Assembly: GCF_017255185.1 (NCBI RefSeq)
Contig: NZ_JAFKCZ010000011.1
Span: 99,922 to 163,921 of the forward strand
Source of the DNA: Parahaliea mediterranea
GTDB taxonomy: Bacteria > Pseudomonadota > Gammaproteobacteria > Pseudomonadales > Halieaceae
Direction: 5' to 3'
DNA length: 64,000 nt
The notes below the pieces were generated by a model. It worked only from the letters and a program-made list of their open reading frames with translations. It did not search any database and was not told the DNA's origin. Every line of letters starts with the position of its first letter. Within the stretch, counting starts at the first letter, position 1. Below are positions 46,040 through 54,977 of the stretch, one piece after another. The translations under genes and the position numbers were made by a program.

Positions 46040-46219
46040 ATGGATATCAATGACCTGAGAGGCCTCAGCACCCTGCTGCTGATGGTCTCATTTATCGGCC
46101 TGTGCTTCTGGGCCTACAGCGGCAAGCGCCGCGCCACCTTCGACGAGGCGGCTCACCTGCCCTTCGACGACGAGGAGCTGAACCAACGCACCATGCGGGA
46201 GGAAGTCAGGAATGACTAG
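46040..46219 (+). CDS. ccoQ: cbb3-type oxidase CcoQ/FixQ subunit
   Basis: 59 residues, one membrane helix (LLLMVSFIGLCFWAYSG) followed by a charged tail rich in Asp, Glu and Arg. The size, the helix and the place between ccoO and ccoP identify it as CcoQ, which stabilises the complex. It starts two bases after the ccoO stop and overlaps ccoP by 8 nt. Confidence 0.9.
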   Translation: MDINDLRGLSTLLLMVSFIGLCFWAYSGKRRATFDEAAHLPFDDEELNQRTMREEVRND

Positions 46220-47108
46220 TTTCTGGAGCGCCTGGGTGATTGTGCTGACCTCAATCACCATTATCGCCATCACCTGGTTGCTGCTGGGCAACCGCAAAAC
46301 CGGCGCCAAAAAGGAAGACACCCCCACCGGCCATTCCTACGACGGCATTCAGGAGTACGACAACCCGCTCCCGGCCTGGTGGTTCTACATGTTCCTCATC
46401 ACCATCGTCTGGAGCATCGGCTACCTCATCGTCTACCCGGGGATGGGTAACTTCGCCGGCCTGCTCGGCTGGACCTCCACCGGGCAGCACGCCGAACGGG
46501 TGGCGGAGGCCGAGACGCGCTACCGGGCGATGTACGATCGCTACCTGGCCATGCCCATCGAGGAAATCGCCGACGACCCGGTGGTGCGCCGCATGGGCAT
46601 GCGCATGTTCGGCAACAACTGCGCACAGTGCCACGGCGCGGATGCCCGCGGCGGCTACGGCTTCCCCAACCTCACCGACAACGACTGGATCTACGGCGGC
46701 GAACCGGCCACCATCGAGACGACCATTGTCAACGGACGCAAGGCGGCCATGCCTCCCTGGGGCAACGCCCTGGGCGACAAGGGCGTGGAGGAAGTGACCG
46801 CCTACGTGTTGCAGCTGAACAACCGCGAGCCGGACGCGGAGCTGGCGGCGGCGGGCGAACAACATTTCAAGACCTACTGCGTGGCCTGCCACGGTCCCGA
46901 GGGCAAGGGCAACCCGGCAATGGGCGCGCCCAATCTCACCAACGGCATCTGGCTTTACGGCGGCAGCCGGGGCGAGATCGCCCACTCGGTGCGCGCCGGC
47001 CGCAACGGCGTCATGCCCGCCTTCAAGGACACCCTCGGACCCGAGAAGATCCACATCCTGACCGCCTGGGTGTACGGCCTGCGTAACACCGCCAGCGCGC
47101 AACCCTGA
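46212..47108 (+). CDS. ccoP: cbb3-type cytochrome c oxidase subunit III (di-heme)
   Basis: 298 residues. N-terminal membrane helices, then two heme c sites, CAQCH at 137-141 and CVACH at 223-227, in two cytochrome c domains. It receives electrons from soluble cytochromes. PAWWFYMFLITIVWSIGYL marks the second membrane helix characteristic of CcoP. Confidence 0.97.
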   Translation: MTSFWSAWVIVLTSITIIAITWLLLGNRKTGAKKEDTPTGHSYDGIQEYDNPLPAWWFYMFLITIVWSIGYLIVYPGMGNFAGLLGWTSTGQHAERVAEAETRYRAMYDRYLAMPIEEIADDPVVRRMGMRMFGNNCAQCHGADARGGYGFPNLTDNDWIYGGEPATIETTIVNGRKAAMPPWGNALGDKGVEEVTAYVLQLNNREPDAELAAAGEQHFKTYCVACHGPEGKGNPAMGAPNLTNGIWLYGGSRGEIAHSVRAGRNGVMPAFKDTLGPEKIHILTAWVYGLRNTASAQP

Positions 47109-47120
47109 AAAAACTGATCC

Positions 47121-47144
47121 GGCGCCTCCCTCCCCGGAGGCGCC
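47121..47144 (+). terminator. hairpin between ccoP and ccoG
   Basis: GGCGCCTCC and GGAGGCGCC form a perfect 9-bp stem with a 6-nt loop, 12 bp after ccoP. It is followed by TCCTCC rather than a T run, so it may attenuate or stabilise the ccoNOQP transcript rather than end it. Confidence 0.55.
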
Positions 47145-47174
47145 TCCTCCCTGCCGTAGTAATGGGATGCCAAC

Positions 47175-48587
47175 ATGAGAGACCCCGACCTGATCGACGT
47201 CCAGGAGGCCGCTCCCGCCGAAGTGGCGGAAATGGACCTCTACCAGCGACGTGAAAAGATTTATACCCGCAAGATCGAGGGTTTTTACCAGCGTATCCGG
47301 CTGTACACCGGCTGGCCTCTTCTGCTGGGCTACTTCCTCCTGCCCTGGCTGAAGTGGGGTGACCGTCCGGCGGTACTGTTCGACCTTCCTGCACGTAAAT
47401 TCCATATCCTGGGGCTGACCTTCTGGCCGCAGGATTTCCCGCTGCTGGCCTTCCTGCTGATCATCGCCGCCTTCGCCCTGTTCGCGGTCACCGTGTTCGC
47501 CGGCCGCGTGTGGTGCGGCTACACCTGCCCGCAAACCGTGTGGACCAGTATCTTCATGTGGATCGAGCAGAAGGCCGAGGGCAGCCGCAACCAGCGCATG
47601 AAGCTGGACAAGGCTCCCTGGTCGGCGGAAAAGGCGCTGCGCAAAGCCGCCAAGCACGGCGGCTGGCTGTTTGTCGCCTTCGCCACCGGCATGACCTTCG
47701 TCGGCTACTTCTACCCGATACGCGAACTGGCGACGGAGCTGTTCACCCTGTCCGCCGGCCCCTGGCAGGCTTCGTGGACGGTATTTTTTACCTGCGCCAC
47801 GTATATCAACGCCGGCTGGATGCGCGAACAGGTGTGTACCCACATGTGCCCCTACGCCCGCTTCCAATCGGTAATGTTCGACCGCGATACCCTGATTGTG
47901 TCCTACGACCCGGGCCGGGGCGAACCCCGCGGCTCGCGCAAGCGCGACGCCGATCACCGCGCTCTCGGCCTGGGGGACTGCATCGATTGCGAGCTCTGCG
48001 TGCAGGTCTGCCCCACCGGCATCGACATCCGCGACGGCCTCCAGTACGAATGCATCGGTTGCGCCCTGTGCGTGGACGCCTGTGACTCGGTGATGGACAA
48101 GATGGAATACCCCCGGGGGCTAATCCGCTACACCAGCGAACACCAGCTGGAGGGCGGCACCACCCACTGGCTGCGCCCGCGCATGATCGGCTACGCCCTG
48201 GTGCTGTGCACCATGGTGGGCGTATTCGCCTATACCCTGTTCAGCCGCATCCCGGTGGAGCTGAACGCGATCCGCGACCGCAACCAGCTGTATACCACCA
48301 CCGCCCGCGGCGACATCGACAACGTCTATACGCTGCACCTGGCGAACATGGCCGAGCGGGTCCACGCCTACCGGATCAGCGTCAGCGGGCTCGACGGCGT
48401 CGAGGTCATCGGCAATACCCAGTACACCCTCGACGCGGGCCAGGTCCGCGAGCTGTCCTTGCGCCTGCGCATGCCGCCCGGCGCACTGAACAAGCCCAGC
48501 ACGCCCATTGAATTTCACGCCGAGGCCACGGACAATCCGCGGCAGAGGGCCAGTGCCGAATCCCGCTTTATGATGCCCATTGAATGA
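47175..48587 (+). CDS. ccoG: cbb3 oxidase accessory protein CcoG/FixG
   Basis: 470 residues. Several membrane helices with GRVWCGYTCPQTVW, two ferredoxin-type 4Fe-4S sites (CIDCELCVQVCPTG and CIGCALCVDAC), and a C-terminal periplasmic Ig-like domain. CcoG helps deliver copper to the oxidase and is thought to reduce Cu(II). It lies 66 bp after ccoP. Confidence 0.95.
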   Translation: MRDPDLIDVQEAAPAEVAEMDLYQRREKIYTRKIEGFYQRIRLYTGWPLLLGYFLLPWLKWGDRPAVLFDLPARKFHILGLTFWPQDFPLLAFLLIIAAFALFAVTVFAGRVWCGYTCPQTVWTSIFMWIEQKAEGSRNQRMKLDKAPWSAEKALRKAAKHGGWLFVAFATGMTFVGYFYPIRELATELFTLSAGPWQASWTVFFTCATYINAGWMREQVCTHMCPYARFQSVMFDRDTLIVSYDPGRGEPRGSRKRDADHRALGLGDCIDCELCVQVCPTGIDIRDGLQYECIGCALCVDACDSVMDKMEYPRGLIRYTSEHQLEGGTTHWLRPRMIGYALVLCTMVGVFAYTLFSRIPVELNAIRDRNQLYTTTARGDIDNVYTLHLANMAERVHAYRISVSGLDGVEVIGNTQYTLDAGQVRELSLRLRMPPGALNKPSTPIEFHAEATDNPRQRASAESRFMMPIE

Positions 48588-49081
48588 TCGACATGCATGC
48601 AAGTGAAGGACCCCGTCCCTGGTATCGCCAGTTCTGGCCCTGGTTCCTGATGGCGCTGCCGGCCTGCGCGGTGGTCGCCAGCCTGTGGACCGTCTATATC
48701 GCCCACCGCGACGCCGACGACCTCGTGGTCGACGACTACTACAAGGACGGGCTGGCGATTAACCGCCAGCTTGAGAAGCGCGACTACGCCGAGCGGGCCG
48801 GCATTGCCGCCCGGGTGCGGGTCGACGGCGACGATATCCTGGTCACGGTCAGCGGACCGGTGCGCGCGCAACAGCTCGCGCTCTACCTCTCCCACCCCAT
48901 CGAATCGGACCGCGACATCAGGGTCACCCTGCAGCGCGCGAGCCGCGACAGCTTCCGCGCGCGCCTGCCCGCCCCGCCCGCCCCGCGCTGGCATTGGGTA
49001 CTCGACGCCGGGCCCGACAGCCGCTGGCGCCTGGACGGCTCCCTGAGCGACGCCAACTTCAGCGATGTCCGCCGGCCCTGA
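48584..49081 (+). CDS. ccoH: FixH/CcoH-family assembly protein
   Basis: 165 residues with one N-terminal membrane helix (WFLMALPACAVVASLWTVYIAH) and DDLVVDDYYKDGLAINRQLEK, the FixH signature. It stabilises cbb3 assembly intermediates. It overlaps ccoG by four bases (ATGA), and its 3' end overlaps ccoI by 17 bases. Confidence 0.92.
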   Translation: MIDMHASEGPRPWYRQFWPWFLMALPACAVVASLWTVYIAHRDADDLVVDDYYKDGLAINRQLEKRDYAERAGIAARVRVDGDDILVTVSGPVRAQQLALYLSHPIESDRDIRVTLQRASRDSFRARLPAPPAPRWHWVLDAGPDSRWRLDGSLSDANFSDVRRP

Positions 49082-51524
49082 CATCGCCGCCGCGGCGCCG
49101 CTGGACGCGGCGCCCACGAGCGCCGACCGCCACTGCTTCCACTGCGGGAACGCGGTGCCACGCGGCGCTGACTTCGGCATCGTGATCGGCGGCGTGCGAC
49201 GCGCCATGTGCTGTCCGGGCTGCCGGGCGGTGGCGGGCATGATCAGCGAAAGCGGGATGGCGGCGTTTTACGAGCACCGCACCGGCTACAGCGAGCGCCC
49301 GACCGAAGCCCCCGCGGCGGACGAGCAACTGCGGGTTTACGACGACCCGGCGGTCGCCGCGACCTTTACCGACACCGACGAACAGGGGCTGCGCCACGCG
49401 CGCCTGCTGCTGGGCGGCGTCAGCTGCGCGGCCTGTACCTGGCTGATCGAACACACCCTGCAGCGAATCGACGGGGTGGCCAGCGCCAACGTCAACCTGC
49501 AACACAGCCGCCTGGATATCGCACTCGATCCCGACCGCGTGGCGCTATCGTCGATCTTCGCGCGGCTCGAGGCGCTGGGCTACCGGGCGCAGCCCTTCGT
49601 GGCCCAGGCCCGGCGCGAACTGCTGGACCGCGACTACCGGCGCAACCTGCGGCGCCTGGCGGTGGCCGGCCTGGGCATGATGCAGGTGGGCATGTTCGCC
49701 ATTGCCCTGCACGCCGGCGACCTGCAGGGCATCGCCGCCGAGCACCAGTCGCTGATGCGCTGGGTCAGCCTGGTCATCGCCAGTTTTGTGGTGCTGTTCT
49801 CGGCCCGCACCTTTTTCGAGAACGCCTGGCGGCACCTGCGCGCCGGCGCGCTGGTGATGGATTTGCCGGTGGCGCTGGCCATCGGTCTCGCCTGGCTGGC
49901 CAGCGGCTGGGCGACGTTCAGCGGCGGCGGCCAGGTGTATTTCGACTCAGTGGTCATGTTCACTTTCTTCCTGCTACTGGGCCGCTTCCTGGAACAGCGC
50001 GTGCGGCGACGGTTCCAGCTGAACTGGTACGACGTGGAAAGCGACCTGCCCACGGCGGTGCGCTACCGCCGCGGCGACGGCTGGGTCAGCGGCCCGCGGA
50101 TCGGCCTGCAAAGTGGCGACGTGGTACTGGTACCGGCCGGCACCACCTTGCCGGTGGACGGCACGGTGCTCCGCGGCCGCAGTTCGGTGCGCGAGGACAC
50201 CTTCAACGGCGAGCAGCAACCCCGGATGGTCGGCCCCGGCGACGGCGTGTTCGCCGGCACCCTCAATCTCGAGGGCGGCCTTGAGGTCAGCGCCAGCGGC
50301 CCTTTCAGCGCCACCCGGCTGGCGGCACTGCAGCAATCCGTGGGACGCGCCAGCGGCGAGAAACCACGGCTGTGGCGGCTGGCCGACCGGGTATCCGGGT
50401 GGTTCGTACTGGGGGTATTGCTGACCACCGCGCTCACCGCGCTGGCCTGGAGCCAGATCGCACCAGAGAAAGCCCTGTGGATCAGCCTGTCGGTGCTGGT
50501 GATCAGCTGTCCCTGCGCCCTCGCGCTGGCCACCCCGACCGCGCTGACCAGCGCCGCGTCGGCCCTGCGCCGACGGGGCGTGCTGGTGCACGGCGAGAAC
50601 GCGCTGGAGGCCCTGGGCCGCGCCGACCATGTGGTGTTCGACAAAACCGGCTCCCTCACCCGCGGCCAGCTCGCGCTGGCGCGGATCGCGCCACTGGCCG
50701 ATGAGCGCCCCGAGAGTCTCGCCGCGGCGGGCGCCGCCCTGCAGCGCGCCTCCCGCCACCCGGTGGCGCGGGTATTCGACGAGGTCGCCGCCGCCGGCGG
50801 TTTCGACGAACTCACCTACCACATCGGCGCCGGGGTCAGCGGCCGCCAACAGGGCCGGCAGTGGCGCATGGGCAGCGCGGCCTTTTGCCGCGAGCTGGCG
50901 CCGACCCTGCCGCCCGCCCCACCGCAATCCCTGTATTGGGTGGCGCTGGTTCGCGAGGCCCAGCCGCTGGCCTGGTTTGGATTCACCGACCCGGTAAGAG
51001 AGGACGCCGCGCCGCTGCTGGCCGAACTGCAAGCCGGCGGCCTGGGCAGCAGCATCCTGTCCGGCGATACGCCGGCACGGGTGGCCGAGCTCGGCGCGCA
51101 ACTGGGTATTCCCGAGGCGCTCGGTGGGTTGTCCCCGGAGCAGAAACTGGAGCAACTGGAGGCCCTGCAGGCCCGCGGCAAGGTGGTCGCGGCGGTGGGC
51201 GACGGCCTCAACGACGGCCCGCTGCTGGCCCGGGCGGACGCCTCCTTCGCCGTGGCCGAGGCCACCGACCTGGCCCGCGCGCAGGCGGACTTCGTCATCG
51301 AACACGGCGACCTGGGCGCGATGGGGCTGGCCTGGCGCACCGCCCGGCTCTGCCGCCGTATCGTGTGGCAGAACATGGCCTGGGCACTGGCCTACAATAT
51401 CTGCGCGATCCCGCTGGCGGCCCTCGGCTACGTGCCGCCCTGGGCAGCCGCCATCGGCATGTCCGCCAGCTCGCTGCTGGTGGTGCTAAACTCGCTCCGA
51501 CTCACTCGTTCAAGCGCGACATAG
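49065..51524 (+). CDS. ccoI: copper-translocating P1B-type ATPase for cbb3 oxidase assembly
   Basis: 819 residues. An N-terminal Cys-rich segment (HCFHCGNAVP, CCPGCR) is followed by a metal-binding domain with Cys121 and Cys124 (GVSCAACTWL). Membrane helices lead to CPC at Cys482-Pro-Cys484. The phosphorylation site reads Asp526-KTGS, where almost all P-type ATPases have DKTGT. HP in ASRHPVARVF and GDGLNDGPLL complete the ATPase core. It exports copper to the periplasm for the CuB site. The start overlaps ccoH, and the stop is one base from ccoS. Confidence 0.95.
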   Translation: MSAGPDIAAAAPLDAAPTSADRHCFHCGNAVPRGADFGIVIGGVRRAMCCPGCRAVAGMISESGMAAFYEHRTGYSERPTEAPAADEQLRVYDDPAVAATFTDTDEQGLRHARLLLGGVSCAACTWLIEHTLQRIDGVASANVNLQHSRLDIALDPDRVALSSIFARLEALGYRAQPFVAQARRELLDRDYRRNLRRLAVAGLGMMQVGMFAIALHAGDLQGIAAEHQSLMRWVSLVIASFVVLFSARTFFENAWRHLRAGALVMDLPVALAIGLAWLASGWATFSGGGQVYFDSVVMFTFFLLLGRFLEQRVRRRFQLNWYDVESDLPTAVRYRRGDGWVSGPRIGLQSGDVVLVPAGTTLPVDGTVLRGRSSVREDTFNGEQQPRMVGPGDGVFAGTLNLEGGLEVSASGPFSATRLAALQQSVGRASGEKPRLWRLADRVSGWFVLGVLLTTALTALAWSQIAPEKALWISLSVLVISCPCALALATPTALTSAASALRRRGVLVHGENALEALGRADHVVFDKTGSLTRGQLALARIAPLADERPESLAAAGAALQRASRHPVARVFDEVAAAGGFDELTYHIGAGVSGRQQGRQWRMGSAAFCRELAPTLPPAPPQSLYWVALVREAQPLAWFGFTDPVREDAAPLLAELQAGGLGSSILSGDTPARVAELGAQLGIPEALGGLSPEQKLEQLEALQARGKVVAAVGDGLNDGPLLARADASFAVAEATDLARAQADFVIEHGDLGAMGLAWRTARLCRRIVWQNMAWALAYNICAIPLAALGYVPPWAAAIGMSASSLLVVLNSLRLTRSSAT

Positions 51525-51713
51525 ATGGCCAGTCTCTACCTGTTAATTCCCATTGCCCTGGTGTTTTGCGCCGTGGCCATCCGCCTGTTGCTGTGGGCAA
51601 TCGACAATGGGCAGTACGACGACCTGGACAAAGAGGCCTGGCGTGCGCTGATGGACGAAGAGCCCGGCGACACCAAGGGTGACAACCGCGAACCTGACGA
51701 GCCCCACCGCTGA
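51525..51713 (+). CDS. ccoS: cbb3-type oxidase assembly protein CcoS
   Basis: 62 residues. One membrane helix (LYLLIPIALVFCAVAIRLLLWAI) followed by NGQYDDLDKEAWRALMDE, the usual CcoS signature. It is needed for heme and copper insertion into CcoN. The start follows the ccoI stop directly, and the last base overlaps the next gene. Confidence 0.94.
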   Translation: MASLYLLIPIALVFCAVAIRLLLWAIDNGQYDDLDKEAWRALMDEEPGDTKGDNREPDEPHR

Positions 51714-52399
51714 TGGACCCGACACTGTTTGCCGCCTTCTCGGTGGGTCTGGCCGGTGCCGGGCATTGCCTGGGTATGTGCGGGGGAATTGCCGCGGCGC
51801 TCGGCCTGGGCGCCAGCGGCAAGGGCACGGTGATCGCCTACCACGGCGGGCGCCTGCTCAGCTACACCGCGCTCGGCGCGGCGGCGGGACTGGCCACCGG
51901 CATTGTCGACACCGCCGCCTGGACCCTGTTCCTGCGCTACCTCGCCGGCACCCTGCTGCTGGCCATGGGCCTGTACATCGCCGACTGGTGGCGCGGCCTG
52001 GCGTGGCTGGAGCGACTCGGTGCGCGCCTGTGGCGCCCGGTACAGGGGCTCGCGAGCCGCTGGCTGCCGCCGCGCAGGCCGCGCGACGCCGTACTGCTGG
52101 GACTGTGTTGGGGCCTGATGCCCTGCGGCCTGATCTACAGCGCCCTGGCCCTGGCGGCCACACGCCAGGATCCCCTGGCATCGGGCCTGATGATGTTCAG
52201 CTTCGGCCTGGGCACCCTGCCCGCCATGCTGGCCGGCAGCCTCGGCGCCAGGCAGCTGCAATCACTCCTGCGCCGGCGGGGAATGAAACTGCTGATCGCG
52301 GCACTGCTCATGGCCGCCGGGGCCTGGACGCTGTACATCACCGCCAGCCACAGCGGCCACCTGCTCGCGGCATCGGCGGGCGGGCACGCCCACCACTAG
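51713..52399 (+). CDS. SafE/DsbD_2-type membrane protein (cytochrome biogenesis family)
   Basis: 228 residues with about six helices. GLAGAGHCLGMCGGIAAALGLG at the N-terminus and LLGLCWGLMPCGLIYSALALA are the paired Cys-containing signatures of the family found downstream of ccoS. Related proteins are thought to act in copper transport for the oxidase. A His-rich end (GGHAHH) could bind metal. It overlaps ccoS by one base and closes the operon. Confidence 0.88.
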   Translation: MDPTLFAAFSVGLAGAGHCLGMCGGIAAALGLGASGKGTVIAYHGGRLLSYTALGAAAGLATGIVDTAAWTLFLRYLAGTLLLAMGLYIADWWRGLAWLERLGARLWRPVQGLASRWLPPRRPRDAVLLGLCWGLMPCGLIYSALALAATRQDPLASGLMMFSFGLGTLPAMLAGSLGARQLQSLLRRRGMKLLIAALLMAAGAWTLYITASHSGHLLAASAGGHAHH

Positions 52400-52404
52400 C
52401 AGGG

Positions 52405-52436
52405 TGTTGCACATGCCCGGCAGGGCTTTTGCAACA
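52405..52436. terminator. possible bidirectional terminator between convergent genes
   Basis: TGTTGCA and TGCAACA form a 7-bp outer stem, with GCCC and GGGC forming an inner stem. It lies between the convergent cco operon and the MliC-like gene. A TTTT lies within the structure, and no long T run follows. Confidence 0.5.
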
Positions 52437-52446
52437 GCCCGCCAGA

Positions 52447-52800
52447 TCAGGGCCGGGTAAGCACGACACAATCGCGGTATTGGCTATCGCCGATGCTCAG
52501 CATGCCCTTGTCGCCCTTGCCGAAGAATTCCACTTCGCCGTCGCTGTACCGGGCGCCCGAGGCGCTGCGCACCTGGGGCAACACCCGCTGGCCGTCGCGC
52601 AACCACAGCGTCATTTCCTCCGGCCGGTAGAAGGCGGTAAAAGTGTAACCCTCGCACTCATAGGTATATTTCGGGTTCGCGGGCGTGTCCGGGACCGCCC
52701 CTGACCCGGCGGCCGCGCTGGATACCGGGGCGGTGTCGCCACCGGCACAGGCCGCCAGCGTCAGGGCGAGGCCGGCCGGGGCAATTCGGGAAACAATCAT
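52447..52800 (-). CDS. MliC-family lipoprotein (lysozyme inhibitor-like)
   Basis: 117 residues from the ATG at 52800, with CAGGAG 7 nt upstream. Lipoprotein signal with LAAC, a linker, then a MliC-like beta domain: YTYECEGYTFTAFY, VLPQVRSASGARYSDGEVEFFGKGDKGML and a closing YRDCVVL that supplies the second Cys of the disulfide. Such proteins inhibit c-type lysozyme at the outer membrane. It converges with the cco operon. Confidence 0.85.
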   Translation of the reverse strand: MIVSRIAPAGLALTLAACAGGDTAPVSSAAAGSGAVPDTPANPKYTYECEGYTFTAFYRPEEMTLWLRDGQRVLPQVRSASGARYSDGEVEFFGKGDKGMLSIGDSQYRDCVVLTRP

Positions 52801-52865
52801 CGGGCACTCCTGTTGCCGCATTCAAGGGCCACAGTATCGCGCGCCGCGCCACCCGCCGCCACCAC

Positions 52866-54299
52866 TTAGCCGCGCGGGTCCGAGGCGGCGTATCGGCGGC
52901 GGCCCACCAGGCCCTCCAGCAGGCCGCCAAACTGCAGTACCAGCAGGCCGGAGACTATACCGGGAAGGCCCTCGTACAGGGCGTTGTGTAGTTCGGCGTA
53001 GCGCCACAGCAAAGCCACCGCAAGCCCGGTGAGAACCGCGACGACGGACAAACCAGTACCCGGCCGCCGGCCCAGGCACTGGAAGATCAACAGGGGCGCG
53101 AAGGCGCTGGCCAGGCCCGACCAGGCCAGGATCACCAGGCTGAAAACGCTCTGCTGGTTGAGCAGTGCCCAGCCCAGGGCCGCCAGGCAGACGCCGAGAG
53201 TGGCGAGCTTGATGGTGCGCGTGTCCTTGATCCGCCGCGGCGCCAGGTCGTGGGTCAGCGCCGCGGAGCAGCTCAACACCAGGGAATCCGCGGTGGACAT
53301 GGTGGCCGCGAAAACCCCCGCCAGCACCAGCCCCACCAGCACCGGGGGCAGCAACTCCAGGGCCATGGTGGGCAGCGCCAGCTCGGCGTCGAAACTCGCG
53401 GTTTCCGCCAGGAAAATCCGCGACAGCATGCCAACACCGGTCGCCAGGCAGTAGAAGGCGGTGAACCAGAGGTAGTACCAGACGCGGGCCCGGACCATCA
53501 GCCCGCTGTCACTGAGGGTCATGAAGCGCACCATGACGTGGGGCTGGCCGATCACCGAGAACCCGGCGAACAGCCAGCCGAGGGCGAACAACACCGCGCC
53601 GGCGACGCCGGGGAGCACCATGTCCGCGGGCACCAGGTCCATGAAGCCGTCCACGGCCCGCATCTGCGCCAGGGCGCTGTCCATGCCGCCGAGGCTGTCC
53701 ACCGCCACCAGCAACAGCAGCGCCATGGCCACGATCATCACGATGGACTGGGCGGCATCGGTCCAGATGGAGGCGCGAATCCCCCCGGCGAAGCAATACA
53801 ATGTCACCAGCACCGTCCCCATCACCGCGCCGGCCCAGATCGGCCAGCCCAGCAACACGTGCAGGGCCTTGCTGCCCGCCACCAGCTGGGCGCTGGCATA
53901 GGCGAGCAGGAATACCAGGGACAGCAGGCCGATCAAGCGCTGCAGGCCCGGCTGGCCGCCCCCGTGCCAGGCGCTCAACACGCCGGCGTAACTCACCTCG
54001 CCGCTGCGCTCGGTGGCCTCGCGCAGGCGCGCGTGCACGAAGGTGGAGGCGAGGAAATCCCCGACAATCCAGCCGACCATCATCCAGATCGTGGCCAGCC
54101 CGGTGACATAGGTGTAACCGATGACGCCGATGAACATATAACCGCTATTGTTGGTGGCCACCGCCGACAACCCCACCAGCCAGGGCTTGATGCTGCCGCT
54201 GGCGATATAGTAATCGGCGCTGGTGCCGCGGCTGACCCGGCTCGAGGAAATACCGATCAGGGTGAATACGGCCAGGAAGGCGACGAAGGACAGGACCAT
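52866..54299 (-). CDS. sodium:solute symporter (SSS family)
   Basis: 477 residues with about 13 membrane helices. SSRVSRGTSADYYIASGSIKPWLVGLSAVATNNSGYMFIG is the N-terminal SSS region; GVFAATMSTADSLVLSCSAALTHD holds the Na2-site serines. It resembles PutP-like amino-acid or compatible-solute symporters. The ATG at 54299 overlaps the methyltransferase stop (TGATG). Being next to the ectoine operon, it could import proline, betaine or ectoine (inference). Confidence 0.88.
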   Translation of the reverse strand: MVLSFVAFLAVFTLIGISSSRVSRGTSADYYIASGSIKPWLVGLSAVATNNSGYMFIGVIGYTYVTGLATIWMMVGWIVGDFLASTFVHARLREATERSGEVSYAGVLSAWHGGGQPGLQRLIGLLSLVFLLAYASAQLVAGSKALHVLLGWPIWAGAVMGTVLVTLYCFAGGIRASIWTDAAQSIVMIVAMALLLLVAVDSLGGMDSALAQMRAVDGFMDLVPADMVLPGVAGAVLFALGWLFAGFSVIGQPHVMVRFMTLSDSGLMVRARVWYYLWFTAFYCLATGVGMLSRIFLAETASFDAELALPTMALELLPPVLVGLVLAGVFAATMSTADSLVLSCSAALTHDLAPRRIKDTRTIKLATLGVCLAALGWALLNQQSVFSLVILAWSGLASAFAPLLIFQCLGRRPGTGLSVVAVLTGLAVALLWRYAELHNALYEGLPGIVSGLLVLQFGGLLEGLVGRRRYAASDPRG

Positions 54300-54967
54300 C
54301 AACAACTTCCCAGGTGCAGCACGTGGCCGGCCACGGGCGCCGGCAGGCGCAGTGACAGGCTGTGCAACTGATAGGGCCAGCGCCGGCCGAGTTGCCGTGC
54401 CAGCTCGAAGAAGCTGTCGCGGCCACTGTCGGCCAGTATCACCTGGCGGCCCGGCCGGGAGCGGCCCGGCCGAACGCGGCCCGACCCCGCAAGAAAGCGC
54501 TCTACCAGCGCCAGCAGGTCGCGGCCGTTGTCGGGCCGGTAGCAGATGTCGGCACCCACCAGGGTGTCCACGCTGTCCAGGTCGGCGTTGCACAACTGCT
54601 CGAAACTGCTTTGCCGGAACCCCACTTCGGTCCCGTTGACTTCGCTCAACAGCTCCAGGTACTGGCGCACGCTGTCATCGGCGTCGGTGGCGGTGACCCG
54701 CATCCCGAACTGTTTTTGCAGGAATTGCGACGGCAAGCCCCAGCCGCAACCCAGTTCCAGGGCGTGATGGCTCCGCCGGAAGGACTGCCGCGACAAATAG
54801 TCGATCAGCAGGTAACTGGAGCGCCAGATGCGCGAGCCGAAATCCCGCGGCTCGACCCCGCTATCACGCAGCTGGCGCACTCGCGCGTGATTGGGCTTGA
54901 GGGCAACGACGTCCCGCACCAGAAAACTCTGGTGCGGGCCCTTCATCACCGCCAGCGGCTCCGCCAT
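54299..54967 (-). CDS. class I SAM-dependent methyltransferase
   Basis: 222 residues. Motif I HALELGCGWGLPSQFL and motif II-like VTATDADDSVRQYLELL are clear. DTLVGADICYRP gives motif IV. This is the nicotinamide/protein-lysine-type (METTL-like) small methyltransferase family; substrate unknown. A Pro-Gly-Arg insert (GRVRPGRSRPGRQ) at about residues 160-173 is encoded by a 15-bp minisatellite. It lies between ask and the symporter, 10 bp after the ask stop. Confidence 0.82.
   Translation of the reverse strand: MAEPLAVMKGPHQSFLVRDVVALKPNHARVRQLRDSGVEPRDFGSRIWRSSYLLIDYLSRQSFRRSHHALELGCGWGLPSQFLQKQFGMRVTATDADDSVRQYLELLSEVNGTEVGFRQSSFEQLCNADLDSVDTLVGADICYRPDNGRDLLALVERFLAGSGRVRPGRSRPGRQVILADSGRDSFFELARQLGRRWPYQLHSLSLRLPAPVAGHVLHLGSC
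54446..54490 (-). repeat. 15-bp minisatellite in the methyltransferase gene
   Basis: Three tandem 15-bp units on the plus strand beginning GCGGCCCGGCCGGGA, decaying in the third. In frame, encoding an Arg-Pro-Gly repeat. Similar in unit length and GGCCGG content to those in fbiC and the PQQ dehydrogenase. Confidence 0.75.
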
Positions 54968-54977
54968 TGCCGGGCGC

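Noticed and set aside
46251..47957. 568-codon open frame on the minus strand opposite ccoP and ccoG
   Set aside because: Shadow of strongly supported cbb3 genes; no domain.
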